This document shows, one piece after another, positions 43,814-56,507 of a DNA stretch of 64,000 nucleotides. The stretch comes from Sanguinoderma infundibulare. Lineage: Eukaryota > Basidiomycota > Agaricomycetes > Polyporales > Polyporaceae. How positions within the stretch are numbered: position 1 is the first letter of the stretch; each line of letters opens with the position of its first letter. The notes beneath the pieces were generated by a model, which was given only the letters and a program-made list of their open reading frames with translations, had not been told where the DNA came from and did not search any database. The DNA is taken from positions 1,116,001 to 1,180,000 of the forward strand of contig JAVLRN010000009.1 of the NCBI GenBank assembly GCA_032821775.1, written 5' to 3'. Position numbers and translations under genes: made by a program.

Positions 43814-45081
43814 CTACTCCAGTTGGACATCTGTCTGGACGGGAATGCGCATAAAGATTCTGCCCTTGTCGTCGGGTGCTGGAAGTCTTCCGGCACGTAT
43901 GTTGACCTGCAGGGCTGGGTGCAATAGCCGAGGTGCGCCGAGGACTGCGTCCCGTGCCTTTCGAAATTCGATGAAGGTCACCGCATCGACACCAGACTTG
44001 ACATGCATGTTCTTGGCGCGTTGGTCTGCGACCGTCGAAAAGCAGGTCTGATCGCGGTCCTTCGGATAATCGTGGCCCACGTAGAGGCGGTAGTCGTCAG
44101 GGAGTGATAGAAGACGTTGTGCCGACTGTGAAGCGAACAAGTATGAGCATCCTGACACTTATAACCCCGGCTTGAAAACCTTACCGCATAAAGCAGCTCG
44201 GCATTACCACCCGGGAAGTCGGCGCGAGCGGAGCCAACATCAGGCTGCACGTCCTAGCGTTAGAGAACGGCTCAAGCACCACTTAGGGAAGCACTCACGT
44301 TGAATATCGAATCGCCTGTGAAAACGGCCTTTCCAATGATAAAACCGACATGATCAGGAGTATGTCCAGGGAGGTGCAGGACGCTACATGATAAAGAGCC
44401 TAGCCTGAACTCTTCGTTGTCTTTGAAGTAGACGTCGAATGCATTCTCCAGGGATGCCTGGTCGATGCCGTAGATAGGAGCGAACGTGTTTTGAACCTGT
44501 CGAATGCGCTGGCCGATGCAAACCCGTATATCCCCGGTGAGCTGGCGTTTGAGGTACTGGGCCGCCGTGAGGTGATCGGCATGGGCATGCGTCTCTCTGG
44601 GGATAACCACGTATAAGCACCAAAGGGATGAAGAGCAGGCATTAGTGTGCAGCACTTACAATATTCTCGAGACTTTGAAGCCGTTGCGTTCGATGAACGC
44701 AACGAGCCCATCCGCCGACGAGGTAGTGATAGCGCCGGACGCAGGTTCGTAGTCCAGGACGGGGTCAACGACGACGGCTTCGGAGGTCTTCGGGTCCACC
44801 ACGATATACTGCCACGTCGACGTCGCTGACTCGAAGAATGTGAACACCGTGGGTGTTTCGGCGTCTTGACTGAGATGCTGTCTCCAAGGGATGGCCGGAG
44901 GAATCGCATTCGCTCTGGCGCGCGATACACGTATGCCGCTGACACCGGTGAGTTCTGTCGCAGGGGTTGAAAGAGTTCTGAGCCGATTACCAATGGTTGC
45001 GGGAAGGCGCGATTGGGGGGACAGACCGGCCACCTGTGATGAGAAGCGACGGCAGACGCGGGCCATGGTGATTCTGAGCAT
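43814..45081 (-). CDS. MBL-fold hydrolase, ETHE1/persulfide dioxygenase-like, probably mitochondrial
   Basis: The start ATG is at 45079-45081. The first 50 residues (MLRITMARVCRRFSSQVAGL) are Arg/Ser-rich without acids, as in a mitochondrial presequence. The catalytic domain contains TVFTFFESATSTWQYIVVDP, LETHAHADHLTAAQYLKRQL (THxHxDH metal site), CSVLHLPGHTPDHVGFIIGK (GH), AVFTGDSIF, SARADFPGGNAELLYASAQR and LYVGHDYP (last His). This order matches the ETHE1 / Blh-like group, in which a single iron oxidises glutathione persulfide in sulfide detoxification; a glyoxalase II-like thioesterase is the main alternative. The C-terminal extension (NMHVKSGVDAVTFIEFRKAR) is usual for the group. Five or more exons; stop 43814-43816. 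Confidence 0.85.
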
Positions 45082-45884
45082 GGTGCACGAGGTAGAGGAG
45101 GTGTCCTGTCGATCCTTCCAAGACGCTTGTCGGTCTATAAATGGGCGATAGCCTCAGAAGCCGCCGTCGGATTCAATGAGGGCAACGGGTGTGAGTTCGA
45201 GAGCAAGTCTCGCCACCTGGTCATGTATATGTGGCAACCGAATTCCGAATATATAGTAATATTCGGAATGTATGCCAATATTCGGAATGCTGAGCAGTCC
45301 GGAGCAATGTTGGACACATGCAAGGAATGAAAGAGGGAGAACGAACCAATCCGCAGCACTAGTAGAATTGGTAGGAAGGACTACAAGATGGAACGTCGTT
45401 CAATGTGGAGGGGCAGAACTTGGCGCCGCCGCGACGCCGCCCAACTCCTGCACAACTGCCAATCGGCAAGTGCGGTCCGACTGGCACTGCCACAGAAGTG
45501 CAGTGGCACTGGCAGTTCTGAGGTTGGCCTGGTCTGCCCTCGACTGAGTAAAAGGGTCTGAGCAAGCTGGGCTATTTGGAATGGTTAATAAATCATCATC
45601 GCACACTGCGAAGGTCACCGTGACGATCCACTCATTTCAAATTGCCACATTCGCAACCAACGCCACAATTTCGGAAGCCCATGAAATCCGAATGCAGTCC
45701 GGTCCTCGAATGCGAGGGTTCTGCCATCATTTACGCTGACAGTGTGCTCAACCGGCTGGCTGGATGGTATAAATGTCACATGCAACTACCAAGCAAATCT
45801 ACCTGGGCTCCTTGTCTGCAGCCCACCGTACAGCGTTTTCCCCCGCTTCCACTTTCAGCTTTAATTTCGAGATCAAAAGGCGCC
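45082..45884. other. Intergenic region with palindromic repeats
   Basis: It contains the ATTCCGAATAT/ATATTCGGAAT repeats at 45242-45288 and an imperfect GC-rich inverted repeat near 45455-45520 (CTGCCA... TGGCAG). No gene is supported. Confidence 0.5.
45242..45288. repeat. Three copies of an 11-bp element, one inverted
   Basis: ATTCCGAATAT (45242-45252), then ATATTCGGAAT (45259-45269) and ATATTCGGAAT (45278-45288). The first two form a perfect inverted repeat with a six-base loop; the last two are direct repeats 19 bases apart. Confidence 0.95.
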
Positions 45885-48032
45885 TCAACCCCTCGCCTTG
45901 ATAGCAGCCGCGTGGGCGGACTCGAGAGGGTACACGGGCCCGTCGGGGTAGATCTGACCCCACAGTTAGCGTTCTGCGTTTCCAAAGAACACAAGGTTCG
46001 GTCACATACGGCGTAACCATCGTTCGGCGTCGCTCCGTTGGTCAAGTACGACCCTGCTTGCCTGTCAGACGAAACGCCGTCAGTCCGTCTGAAACTCCAG
46101 GTAGCGCCTTCGCCTGCCCGAGGAGTCCTCGCCGACTTCATGGCATCAAACCAGAAGCGAGCTTTGCAAACGCACCAGATGAGGTCACCGGTGAGGCCGG
46201 AGCTGATGATCGTGTTCCACCACGTCGTGTACGTGGCCGATTGGTTGGTCGTGACGCCAAACTCTTCGAGGATGACGGGCTTGTTCGCGGCCTTGCCGGA
46301 CGTTTCGTGGTCGATGATCCACTGCGAACCAAACCCAACCGGGTCGGCGGACTCTCCCCAACTTTCCTGTGGCATTCGTCAATACTTCTTACCGGCCCAT
46401 CTGCGAACGTGTGACCTACGGGATAGAGCTGTGGAGGGGTCACGATGAGTCCGAGATTACCAAGCAGAAGCGAGCAAGGCTCACATGTGCAGTGCCGAAG
46501 TCGAGAGTGCTAACGTTCAGGTTTGCGTTGAAGTCAATTCCCTCAGATCCCCTGCCGATAATGTTAGTCATATGATGCAGGCATGGCCCTGGGACGAACA
46601 CACTGGTAAGGGTAGTTGGCGTTGCCCGGTTCATTGAAGAAGCCTTCATCGCCGAGTGCAACGAGGTGGTTCGAGTCGACGGACTTGATGAAGGCCGAGA
46701 TCTCCCCCGCCCACTCAGTGATAGTCGTGGTGGTGCACGTCCCAGTGCTCGTGCTGGATCCAGTCCTCTCTGTCAGCTCCTGAAGTATAAACATGGTCAA
46801 ATAAGGCTGACCCAGTACTGCCGCGGCACCTCGGCTCATTCGCGAGCTCCCATCCGAGGATAGTTGGCTCGTCCTTGTAGCGACCGACGAATGTCTCGAT
46901 GTAAGACTTGAACGCGGCCTATGGGTGACTATAAACGACGAGTACGATAAGTAGCTTCTAAACAACTTACGATCACGGTTGCGTTCGTGTAGAAATAGTC
47001 GTGGTTTTGCGTTCCGGTGATCTGCGAAACATAGACGTCCATACCTCCGTAGTCGCTCCAGTTGTTCGTGCTGCCCAGCGAGGTCAGTGACGGTCGACAT
47101 GCGGCCAACAGTGGCACTCTTACAGAGCAACGATGAGCCTGATACCGTTCGCCTTGGCAGCCGCGACGACGTTGTCTTCGCCATCGACAGTCAGTTTCAT
47201 GAAAGGAAAAACGGTACGCCGGACTCACCAAAGTTTTCCAGGCCAGTGGCACCAGTGTTCACAGTACCCTTACCGTTCGCCCAAAGCTGATAGTAGATCC
47301 CGTTGGCACTCGTGACGTCGTTGAAGCCCCTGGGCACGCCGTGAGTTAGTCCGGAGGAACACGAGCACGAGCACGCAAGACTGCACCCGCACTCACCACG
47401 TGCGCACGGTCGTCCCACCCGCGCCGGCGATGTCAGCGAATGCCTTGTTCATATCCGTGGTGCTGTAGCCCATCAAGCCGACCCAGTACGAGTTCGCGCT
47501 GCAGGAATCCGATCCGCCAGGGATGAATATACAGATCAGGGGGCAGCGCCGTTCCACTCACCCAACAAGAGGGTACGTCTCGCCATTCAGCGTAAAGTCC
47601 TGACCAGACACTCCCACGAAGCCCGTCGAGACGGGCTGGGCAGGGGCTGTCGACGTGCTGCTAGGGGCCGTGGTCGTACTCGGGACAACTGTAGTAGTAG
47701 GCGCGACGGTCGTCGTGGGGACGCTCGTCCCGGGCAAGCACTGGGAGTAGTACGGGTTCTGAACCGTGCAGACCGACCCTTCGACGCAGGCTGCAATCCG
47801 CGGCGTCAGAACCAATGCATCATGCGAACCGACTCCCATGATGCAAAACGCGTACTGGTGTCTCCAGTCCATCCAAGACCACCGCACTGAGACGCATTAA
47901 AAATCAGCTTATAGCTCGACAGGCCGCGGGGAGCGAACATTGGAGACTCACCTGTCCCCATTCGGGTGCAAGTGCGTCCACGAGCGGCGCGAGCGCAACA
48001 GCCAGCGCGACCAGGCCAGCGAGCTTGAACAT
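45885..48032 (-). CDS. Secreted GH5 endo-beta-1,4-mannanase with N-terminal CBM1
   Basis: The start ATG is at 48030-48032. The signal peptide is MFKLAGLVALAVALAPLVDA. The next two exons give a CBM1: WGQCGGLGWTGDTTCVEGSV, CTVQNPYYSQCLPG, with the usual Cys and aromatic residues. A Thr/Pro/Ser linker follows. The GH5 domain begins GFVGVSGQDFTLNGETYPLV and has SYWVGLMGY, TVRTWGFND, PTILGWELANEPRC (acid/base Glu in NEP), HVYPVGHTF, PVILEEFG (nucleophile Glu) and WWNTIISSGLTGDLIW, ending YPDGPVYPLESAHAAAIKAR. This matches the GH5_7 mannanases of wood and litter decayers, which cut mannan and galactoglucomannan outside the cell. At least ten introns; stop 45885-45887. A TATA box lies 70 bases upstream. 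Confidence 0.93.
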
Positions 48033-48608
48033 GATGCCTGTAGGAGGTCAGAGAGAAGAACACCACAGTACCTAATGCATCCTCCGACACCAGGATGGTC
48101 CCTATATACGACACTCGCGACGCGGTACCAGCATGCTGCCATAAGGCCAGAACAGAGCCCGGGATTTCTTCGCAATGGCACAATGACGCGAAGTTTATCC
48201 CTCCTGGCAGAGCGGAAAGTTAAAACGGTTCTCTTCACATCCCGTGGCCCTGGACCTGGTTTATGCTTTGTTCCGTCTCCGAAGTCTCACGAGGCGGTGC
48301 ACGAGGATGTCTTCAATACAGAGACCCAGAGAGGTCCAGAGGCGAAGCTCGCGGAGCCGTCCTGAGGCACCACTTATCCGTGATACCTAGAACGGCAAGA
48401 ACAAGCACTGGGCCGCGTCCCATGTCACCTTTGCAGGCCAGACGCGTAGCAGTGCACCCGCCCGCGCCGCACCCGCAAAAGCTTGACGGAAAAACCAATC
48501 GGAAGGACGCTTGCTGATGACCCAAACCGTCGATCTAGCTCACATGCAAAAGGTACGGAAACGCTGGCGTTCCATTAGTTGGTGGTCAATACGACATGCA
48601 ACTGTCCG
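48033..48608. other. Intergenic region upstream of the mannanase
   Basis: It contains the mannanase TATA box (48102) and the 3' flank of the GGT gene; no gene is supported. Confidence 0.45.
48102..48109 (-). promoter_or_regulatory. TATA box of the mannanase gene
   Basis: On the minus strand GTATATAG lies about 70 bases upstream of the ATG at 48032. Confidence 0.6.
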
Positions 48609-50973
48609 TCAATATCCCGCCGCGATTCCATTCTTTCTCGAATCGCTCGCAGCTAAACATATCCAGCGACCCGAGTCAGCCCTCCAATCGCTCTCGAGCG
48701 AAGCGCGAACAAAAGCGCTCATGCTCACCGTAAAGTGTGCCATTCCGATTCACGACCGCCTGGATCACAGATGCGACCCGACCCGTGTCCGACACTATGC
48801 ATGCGTTAGTGACCCGCCCGGGCCGTACGGCACGGTAAAATGACGATCGAGTGCGTACCAGTGATGTTGTGTCCCTTCTCCCTGAGGCCGTCTAGCAAGG
48901 CAAGCGGTAGAATGTCGTCCGCATCCACCAGGGACGGGAACAGCTGGTCGTGCAAGCGACCGTATTCGATGGCTGCACTGACGTCCATGCCCCAGTCCAG
49001 ATTCAGGAGAACCTGGAAGACGGCCGGGAAAATCCGTGACCCGCCAGAACCGCCGACGGCGAGATAGAACGAGCCATCATCGTACTCCATGATCGTCGGG
49101 ACCGTTGAGGACAGAGGGCGCTTGCCTGGTTCGGGGTAGTTGACTGAGAGACAGCCCATCAGAAGGTAGTCTTCGGAAGGTGCGGGCATATCGCTCACAT
49201 GGTGACGGATACAGGCCGAAGGCATTGGGCGTTCCAGGTGTTGAGAAGTCATCCATCTCGTCGTTGAGGATGACGCCAGTGACAGGGTCCATGACTGCTG
49301 AACCGAAGACGAGGTTGACAGTGGTGGTTAAAGCAACCGCCATGCCGTTCTTGTCCACCACAGACGAGTGACTCTGGTGCGCCCTGAATGAGTGCATGTT
49401 CACGCGGCAGACCTTGTATTTACTCACGGTGCCATGGTCAACAACCACGTCGTACACCGGATGGTAGTACTGAGGACTATGAGTGATATCCTAGACATTC
49501 AAGCACGCGTCAATGGCTTTCGAAAATTGGGAGGTCACTATCGGCGCACGTCAGTAATGTTTGGGAATATCTTATCGCTGTACTCTTTGGTCGCGATTTC
49601 GTGGATGCGCGACACGTTATTGTGGAACGCAGGATCACCAATCCACGTCCTAGGCCCAACATGAGATATTGCTGGTCTCCTTAGAACGAATAACCTACCG
49701 AGCGGCGAAACCAACTGCGAAAGATGCTATCAGTCGAGATCGGGGTCACGGTGGCAAGAGCGCGCACTCACATTTCATGGCCTCCACAAACCGATGCACA
49801 TTGAGGACAGTGCGCCCCTCTTCCACGAGGTCGTCATAGTGTTCCATCAAATTTAGCATGTGCTGCAATGCCGGTCCAGACGTTGGCGCATGCGGCGTGT
49901 AGATCTTGCGTCCGCGGTAGGTGCCTTGGAGCGCGTGCGAGACGTGAACTTTGTAGCCATCCAGGTCGCTGTGTGTGAGGATGCCGCCAGTGGCCCGAAT
50001 CTTGGCGACGATCGCGTCCGCGATGGGTCCCTTGTAGAACGCGTTCGGACCCTCCTCGGCGATGGTTTCGAGCGTGCGGGATAGGTTCGTGCGACGAATA
50101 ATGTCTCCCTCCTTGAGCAAACGTCCTTCTGGCGCGAAGACGGCTCGCCAGTCGGGCTCATTAAGCATGAGGGGGGAGAACATCTATCCGCAAAACGGGA
50201 CGTCGATTCGCTGATCCATAGAGCGCAAGCATATGCAAAGTAAGCTGACCTCAAGTCTGCGTGCCAATTCCCTTGGAACAGCCCAACCTTTGGCAAGGTC
50301 CGCTGCGGGTTTGACAAGTGTTTTCCATGGCAGTGATCCCCATCGGTTGTGCGCCTCCTCGAGGCCACGCAGCTCTCCGGGCACGCCGACTGAGAGGCCG
50401 CCCCAGCGGGATGCGAGAGGGTTGTCGACATACATCGTTCTGTTGCTCAGCGACGGCGCGGTCTCGCGGAAGTCGACGGTGAAGATTTCAGAGGACGCGT
50501 TGGGAGTAGCGGGGGGAATGCGGACGGTCATGAATCCGCCTCCACCGATGCCGGACCTAGTGGGATGAACACGGATTCTGACTGTCGCGCTGGCTGGACA
50601 CTCACGAGAACATGTTTGCGACGCCGATGCACAACGTTGTGCTGACGATTGCGTCGACCGCGTTCCCTCCAGCCTTCAAAGTGTTAACTCCGATATCGGA
50701 GCATATCTCGTTCTCGCTCGCGACCGCGCCGTTGGTCGCCTGTATGAGGTAGGCCGGGTTGCGTGTTGCAGAGGGAGTGCGGGTACGATGGCTCCCGAGC
50801 GTGGACCAGTGTATTGCTGATAAGGGAGTACTCGAACCCAGATGTTCAGCGAGGAGGTACCAGGACGATAGCGTAAGGAAGACGAGATAGAGCCATCTAG
50901 AGGATCGCGCTCTCCAGCGAGGCTGCTGGGGAGCAAACGAGGTGGACTGTCCGATTATTCCAGGCTTGAGCAT
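48609..50973 (-). CDS. Gamma-glutamyltranspeptidase, membrane-anchored
   Basis: The start ATG is at 50971-50973 (MLKPGIIGQSTSFAPQQPRW); an in-frame upstream Met at 51022 would add 17 residues. An N-terminal anchor, WLYLVFLTLSSWYLLAEHLG, makes a type II membrane protein. The large-subunit part has GAVASENEICSDIGVNTLKA, GGNAVDAIVSTTLCIGVANM, NPLASRWGGLSVGVPGELRG, ILTHSDLDGYKVHVSHALQG and TPHAPTSGPALQHMLNLMEH. The autocleavage junction is DHGT/SHSSVVDKNGMAVALT, in which the Thr becomes the small-subunit nucleophile. The small subunit continues NDEMDDFSTPGTPNAFGLYP, GGSGGSRIFPAVFQVLLNLD and ends VIQAVVNRNGTLYAASDSRK NGIAAGY. It cleaves glutathione and gamma-glutamyl conjugates at the vacuole or cell surface. 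Stop 48609-48611. Confidence 0.93.
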
Positions 50974-51843
50974 GAGGGAGTAGAGGTCGATATGCCGTTG
51001 TGTGCAGGGGGGACGCGTGCACACGAGCAGCCTGGCGCCAGGAATGCACTATCACAAGCACGTAAGCGTCATTGATCAGGCTACACAATCACCCCGACAC
51101 TTGCCCGAAGCGGGGTGCGCAAGGACAGCGACGAGCAAGTGTAGTTCTATGTAAGTCCATGGCGGGGGTTATACGAGCGTCGAAGATGAATGTGGATGCT
51201 GGTTAACCCTGGTGACGTGCGGCAGTTCGCTCCTCGGCTCAGCCATGGCGAAATCGATGGACCCGATGACGAGCCCCGCTTCGATCTGCCAATGACGTCT
51301 TGCAACAATTTTGCAAAGATACTTCAAGCCTCTTTCCTCCCAGACACAACCACTGCTTTTCTTGGTTGTAGCACTCGTGCATCGTCAGCTTTGAAGAACC
51401 GTAGAATCGCGTCCCCAGAAGTACTTGGCGATGCGGTCGCCGGGGGTGCAATGGGCGGTCATGTGACTTGAAGAGCAGATCGCGTCGCGTGCTCAGCACT
51501 GGGGCCCAGGACCGGGTTGCGCGCGCGACTTGACTTCGTACCTCGACCATCCACTCAGACCGTCCCTCTCTCGCTCCGCTTCATGAAGCTAAACGAACAT
51601 AGCCTCCTTCTCAACGGACTCCAGCCCAAGCGGTGAGGCCTATAAACGATGCTCCCCACAGTGACCTCTTGCATGCTTAACATCATGATCTGCATGGCAT
51701 AGAGGATGGAGGGAACCCGGGCTTCGTGGTGAGTCCCACTGTCGTGCTTTAAAGCTAAAAGTTACGTTTTTCGTGGTTATACAGCCTCTGAACGGCCCAA
51801 CAAGCGTCAGAGGACCGAGAACTTGAATGCGCGTTACGATCGC
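50974..51843. other. Divergent intergenic region
   Basis: It lies between the GGT gene (-) and the disordered protein gene (+). Short frames only; no gene is supported. Confidence 0.4.
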
Positions 51844-54043
51844 ATGACCCGAACGGTCAACATCATGCACCCGCCCCCAAGCCGCTCGTCGCGTACCAAG
51901 GATCAATGCACCGTGCCGTCTTCTTCGTCCACCGCTACCCACGATACTCCCAGCACGCCCGCCGACGCATATAGTCATCGTCATGGCGATTGCTTAGGAC
52001 AGGACTTCTCCGTCATCAAAATGGCTAGGAGCAGGGCTTTAGTAAAGGGCTCTGATCCATCCATTCCAGCAGCTTTCAGCGGCAGAGAATGCACTGATCG
52101 CGCTGTCGAATCCCTCCCACCTTGGCTGAGAGGCACAATCTCTTCTCTGGAAACACGGAACCCGCTTCGTCTTTTACTTCCAGACGACGTCGCTGCTCGT
52201 GGAAATACTGATCACTCTCATCCTACAACTACTTCCAACACCACTGTTGATCCTGGTCCAGAGGAAGTTCCGTTTGCCTTCAGGAGTCCCAGTCCTATAG
52301 CCTCGACGACAATTCGTTTTGCGACGACTCAGAAGTCATCTAGGCAGAACTTCGCCGATCAGATCTCTGGCGTCCAGGAACACTATGAAGAAAGCACAGC
52401 TCTACTTCTACCATTCTCTACCCCGGGTCCTGCCTCGATTACTCCAATCTTTCTACCCCCTGTGCAGCCGCGCGCACCTGTTCTTACCTCGCCTCCACTT
52501 CGTCATGAACCAAGTCGCTCTCAGGACATCTCTGACCCATATCCTTCTTCCGTGTTCGTGCCCTTTTCGACACCTGGTCCACGCTCGTCAACCGGACAGG
52601 TACCTCAAGAACCGTCTGCAACAACTCTATACGCCGGCGACCGACTCTACCACCGACACGTTACAAGCTCGCCTGTTCGGCATGCGACATCCCCAGTACT
52701 ACGCCCTCTGCAATCTCCGTTACGTACCTTGCCATTCTCTACTCCTGGGGCACTCGCCAATACCTCGGCCACGACTCCTGCTGCAAACATATGTTTTACC
52801 TGGTCTCCCACAGGTCCTGAAACCCTAACACCTCCTGCTTTGCGATCTCCTCACGGCCATCCGCCACAACGTTCAACACCCGATCTGCTCTACTCTCGCC
52901 CGGCCTCTGCCAAGTCAAGAACGAAGCCGAGCTCCCCATCACCTCGGTCTTCCTCTATCGAGCGTCTCTTGTTTATCCCACAGAAAGAACATGACGCCGC
53001 TGCAGTCGCTCGACTCTCCCAATCTCCCCTTGTGCCTCACGACCAACTCGCACCAGCGAGCGCCGGCATCGACTACGGCGCGCTCGACTTCAAGTGGGAG
53101 CGGTTCGACCGCAGCGACCTTGTCGCCGACGCTGCGTCGACCTCGCCTCCTCGTCCTCCCCAGCCTGGATCGGAAGAAACGTTCTGGAGCCAGCCCGCGC
53201 GGCGTGTGCCTCCCCCTGTTACGTCCGCCCAGCGACACAACTGCTTCGAAATCGACTGTTCACCCGCGTCTCTGCGGCTGAGCGGCATTTCCACACCCCT
53301 GCCGACGACACCCAGCAAGGACGGTGGTCGCGGTCGGCAAGATGACAATCCCTTTGCCTGGATAGTCCCAACCTGCGACGTAGCCCCACCTTCCACACCT
53401 CACTCAATGAACGGTATCCCCAACAAGACACCGAGGACCCTGGCTCCGCAAAGCATCGCAGCTCGCGACCAACTCGCACCTACGCCCGCAGAGACTGGGG
53501 CCGCTCGCCAACCAATCCCTCCTGCCCGACGCGTTCCTTTTGCCCCGGCCCCCGGTGTTTACATCTCGCCGTTGCAAGGTGACCCGGATATGGACCCTAG
53601 GGATGAGGACGGGGATGTCGCGTGCAGGGAAGAGTCTGGGCGGAAGCGACGGGCGAGTGGCTTCAGTCCGGGAAGCAGGCACGATAGGCACTCGGCGTCG
53701 GGAGGTTGCATGGAGGTGCGCTGTCCGATGGCCCTCCGTGGTGCCTGCTCATGCGACTCGGGTGCAGGATGCCCGTCAGCACCGCTCGGAGGACGTCGCA
53801 CCGGAAGCTCCGGCCGCTCGTATCGTATCGTTAGCAGCGACAGCTCGCCGTCAGGATGAGCGGGCAGCAGGCGGTCTTGGAGCGGACACGAGGGAGCATC
53901 GTGCCAGTCAGTGCTTATCGAACGGCTCGGCGCAATCCTGCGAACGCAAGCGCGACGACGAGGACGAGATCGAGGAGGAGGACGAGGGAAAGGATCAGTT
54001 GGCGGATTCTTCGCAGGAGACTATCGAGTCTTGGACCACTTGA
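51844..54043 (+). CDS. Hypothetical Ser/Pro-rich protein with PFSTPG repeats
   Basis: About 700 residues in two exons; the open frame upstream of the ATG at 51844 has only a TTG. The protein is disordered throughout. A motif recurs three times at spacings near 60 and 70 residues: LLPFSTPGPASI, VFVPFSTPGPRSS and LPFSTPGALAN, with many S/T-P sites that could be phosphorylated by proline-directed kinases. An ordered island, HDQLAPASAGIDYGALDFKW ERFDRSDLV, is followed by FEIDCSPASLRLSGISTPLP and DDNPFAWIVPTCDVA. A 61-base intron (near 53715-53770) joins SASGGCME to DARQHRSEDV, and the end is acidic (DDEDEIEEEDEGKDQLADSS QETIESWTT). Function not recognised. Confidence 0.65.
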
Positions 54044-54761
54044 TGTGTTTCTAGATGGATCGCTATTCAGATAACGTCTCAATGAATTGGCAATGTCACA
54101 ACGGTCTTTTCACCGAGAGCCTCCTCTGGCTCAAAGGAACTCGACTCCGGCCTGGTCAGATAGCGGCTATCGTTCCATAGGACGTAAACAACCGATCCTT
54201 TCATGGCATGGTCTATGACCAGTGCACTCTAGTAGGATATTCGCTTTCGAACTTGGGATACTTGTACGTCATGTGTCCTTGCTTATCTACTTTCCAACCT
54301 GTAGAATGCACTCGAGCCAAACCCACATGCCGGGAAGCACCGAGAAGTTACGCTTCCGAACCATCCGGACGGTGGTCGTGCAGCAGCGGACACTTCCAGA
54401 GGAGTGTCCACGTTGGCGCTGGGCGACATGGGTGTTTACTCGCCGTCCCCTCATGGTCGCAGAAAATGCCCATCATTAGCAAAATTGCAGACCCATGCCC
54501 ATCGCCACGAGCTGCACGGCACCTCTGAGGTTCGGCGGAGCACAAAACACCGAGCCTAGATCACAAGACGACCTTGCGGTTGTGGATATATAAATGGCAT
54601 GTGAGCGACGACAACAGTAACAGCCAAGAACGGACAGCAACACAAAGCAGGGCAAGGGTAACACGAACGACAAGAAAGCTCTAGGTATCTACTGATCGCA
54701 GACCGATCACGTACGCGTCTCTGAGAGATATATCGGATTCCTAATAGGTCCCCATACGCCT
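54044..54761. other. Convergent 3' intergenic region
   Basis: The 3' flanks of two convergent genes; short frames only, no gene supported. Confidence 0.45.
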
Positions 54762-55762
54762 CTACCAACCAACGTCGCCGCCGTCGTAAGCCTGCACGCG
54801 CACACGGCGCTCGCCCTTGACCTTCTGCAGCCGGTACCGCTCGAGTTCGTACCGCTCGTAGGACGCCGCGGCGAGGCGCATGGCGCGAATGTGGTGGGGG
54901 CGTGAGTTGGCCGCGGCGGCGTGCGCGCGAGATTGCCAGATGCAGGTGGCGAGGTTAAGTCCGGTGACCGGGTGTGGCGTCCCGTACCAATACAGGATCA
55001 ACTATATAAAAAAGACCGTGACAGACGAGACGGTGCGTATGCGCGGGGTAAGAATTAAGATTAGCCACCACCGGTCGGAGTTGTGTGGGAAAGGATGTCG
55101 CGAGACGTACACCACCGTTCTGCACCGCTTCTTCGTGCGCCTTCTTGTCGGCGTCGTAGAGCGCTGTCGGAGCGGGGTTGGTGTCAGTGTCAGGATTTGC
55201 GTGCGCGGAGATAGCGGATGGCGTCAGGATGAGGAATGTGTGACTCACGTCCGCCATCGCTGCCGTCTTTCCTCTTGCTCCGGAAGGCGACGCAGTACCA
55301 TTCGCGTTCTTCGTCCTCGGGAAGCTCGAGCTCTTCCCAGTTGAACGCTTCGGGGTAGGGTACGGTCGCATACTCCTCCGTGACGGGCTGGAAGTGGTGC
55401 AGGGCACGGTGCAATGCCAGTGAGGCTTTGTCGATCGACGGTAGGCGGGAGTCGGTGGCGAGAGGCGGTGGTGCGCTCGGCGTAGAAAAGGCGGGCGCGG
55501 AGGTGGGGTAGTTGGGAGCGACTATGCCGACGGGGAGGGAGGAAAGCAGCGGGGGGAGGTAGAGGATCGGTGACCGAGGACGAGGCGAGAACGTAGGGAG
55601 GACGTGGGGGTCGCGCCTGGAGGCATGGCCGCCATCCTGCTTCGGAGTTATCTCAGTAGTGGCTGGCTGGACATCAACAGGTATGATGGCCTCCGGGATT
55701 AAGGAGATAGAATCTTTGGGTTCCGGAGCAGCGATTGGAGGGAGTACAACGACTTCGGCCAT
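54762..55762 (-). CDS. UPF0643-like fungal protein of unknown function
   Basis: The start ATG is at 55760-55762 (MAEVVVLPPIAAPEPKDSIS). The N-terminal half is Pro/Ser-rich. The conserved part begins ASLALHRALHHFQPVTEEYA, FNWEELELPEDEEREWYCVA, FRSKRKDGSDGG; introns then lead to ALYDADKKAHEEAVQNGG and LILYWYGTPHPVTGLNLATC IWQSRAHAAAANSRPHHIRA MRLAAASYERYELERYRLQK. The block FRS-R, LY-x-D-x-KAHEEA, GG-L-x-YW-x-G-T-P, NLATCIW-x-SR and the Y-E-x-x-x-LER end match what I recall of the fungal UPF0643 family, whose function is not established. No signal peptide or membrane helix. A TATA box lies about 125 bases upstream. Stop 54762-54764. Confidence 0.7.
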
Positions 55763-56507
55763 TGGTCAACTCGGAGAATGATTATGCCTGAGAAGTCAAG
55801 CAGCGGGGGGTAGTCGAAGGGCTAGGGTCGTTCGAAGAAGAGGCGGGAAGGCTCGGGATGCAGAGACGGGGGGTGTCCCCCGCACAGATTTATATGCGGG
55901 GTCGAAGCTCAGCTTCCATAGTTGGTGAGACGACGAAGACGCGGCAGATTCACCGGTCTCGGGGTGGTTGCGCCTTGTCGAAGGCTCGATCGTCAGGGAA
56001 TGGTGCGAGGTGTTGTAAAGCGAGCCCTTCGATTGCGCGATCATGCTCATGGCGACAGCGGTTGCTATTTCGGCAGGTACTTCAGCCTCGGCGCAGATTC
56101 AAAGGACCACTTACAGCGCACGCACTACCAAAGTTTCGCATGCAGGATGAAGTCCCGACAATGCTAAGCCGACGTAGGGTGTAATGTGTTGGTCACTGGT
56201 TGGACGCCGCTGGTGGATTGGGTGCGCGTTCTCAAGCAATACGTCAATCCACTGTCAATCTCATGGGATTCCATCGTTGTTTGGCGGGGAATGATAGGCA
56301 AAACACTGGTAGGTTTCCGGTCGGCGTGGGTGCGAGCTGGACCGTGGACGGAGGATGAGAAGTTAGAACTCGGCATTGTGGCAAGTATGGCAGATGTAAG
56401 CCATGTGACCAGCACGGGCGCAACCGCGTCCCAGTCGTCGTCCATCTCTTCGACAAGAGCCTCGTCGACGGCGTCCACCACTCTCTCCCCTCTCATCACT
56501 TTTGGTC
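55763..56507. other. Divergent promoter region
   Basis: It lies between the UPF0643-like gene (-) and the complex I 21 kDa gene (+). It holds the TATA box at 55888; no gene is supported. Confidence 0.45.
55888..55895 (-). promoter_or_regulatory. TATA box of the UPF0643-like gene
   Basis: On the minus strand ATATAAAT (context GCATATAAATC) lies about 125 bases upstream of the ATG at 55762. Confidence 0.5.
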
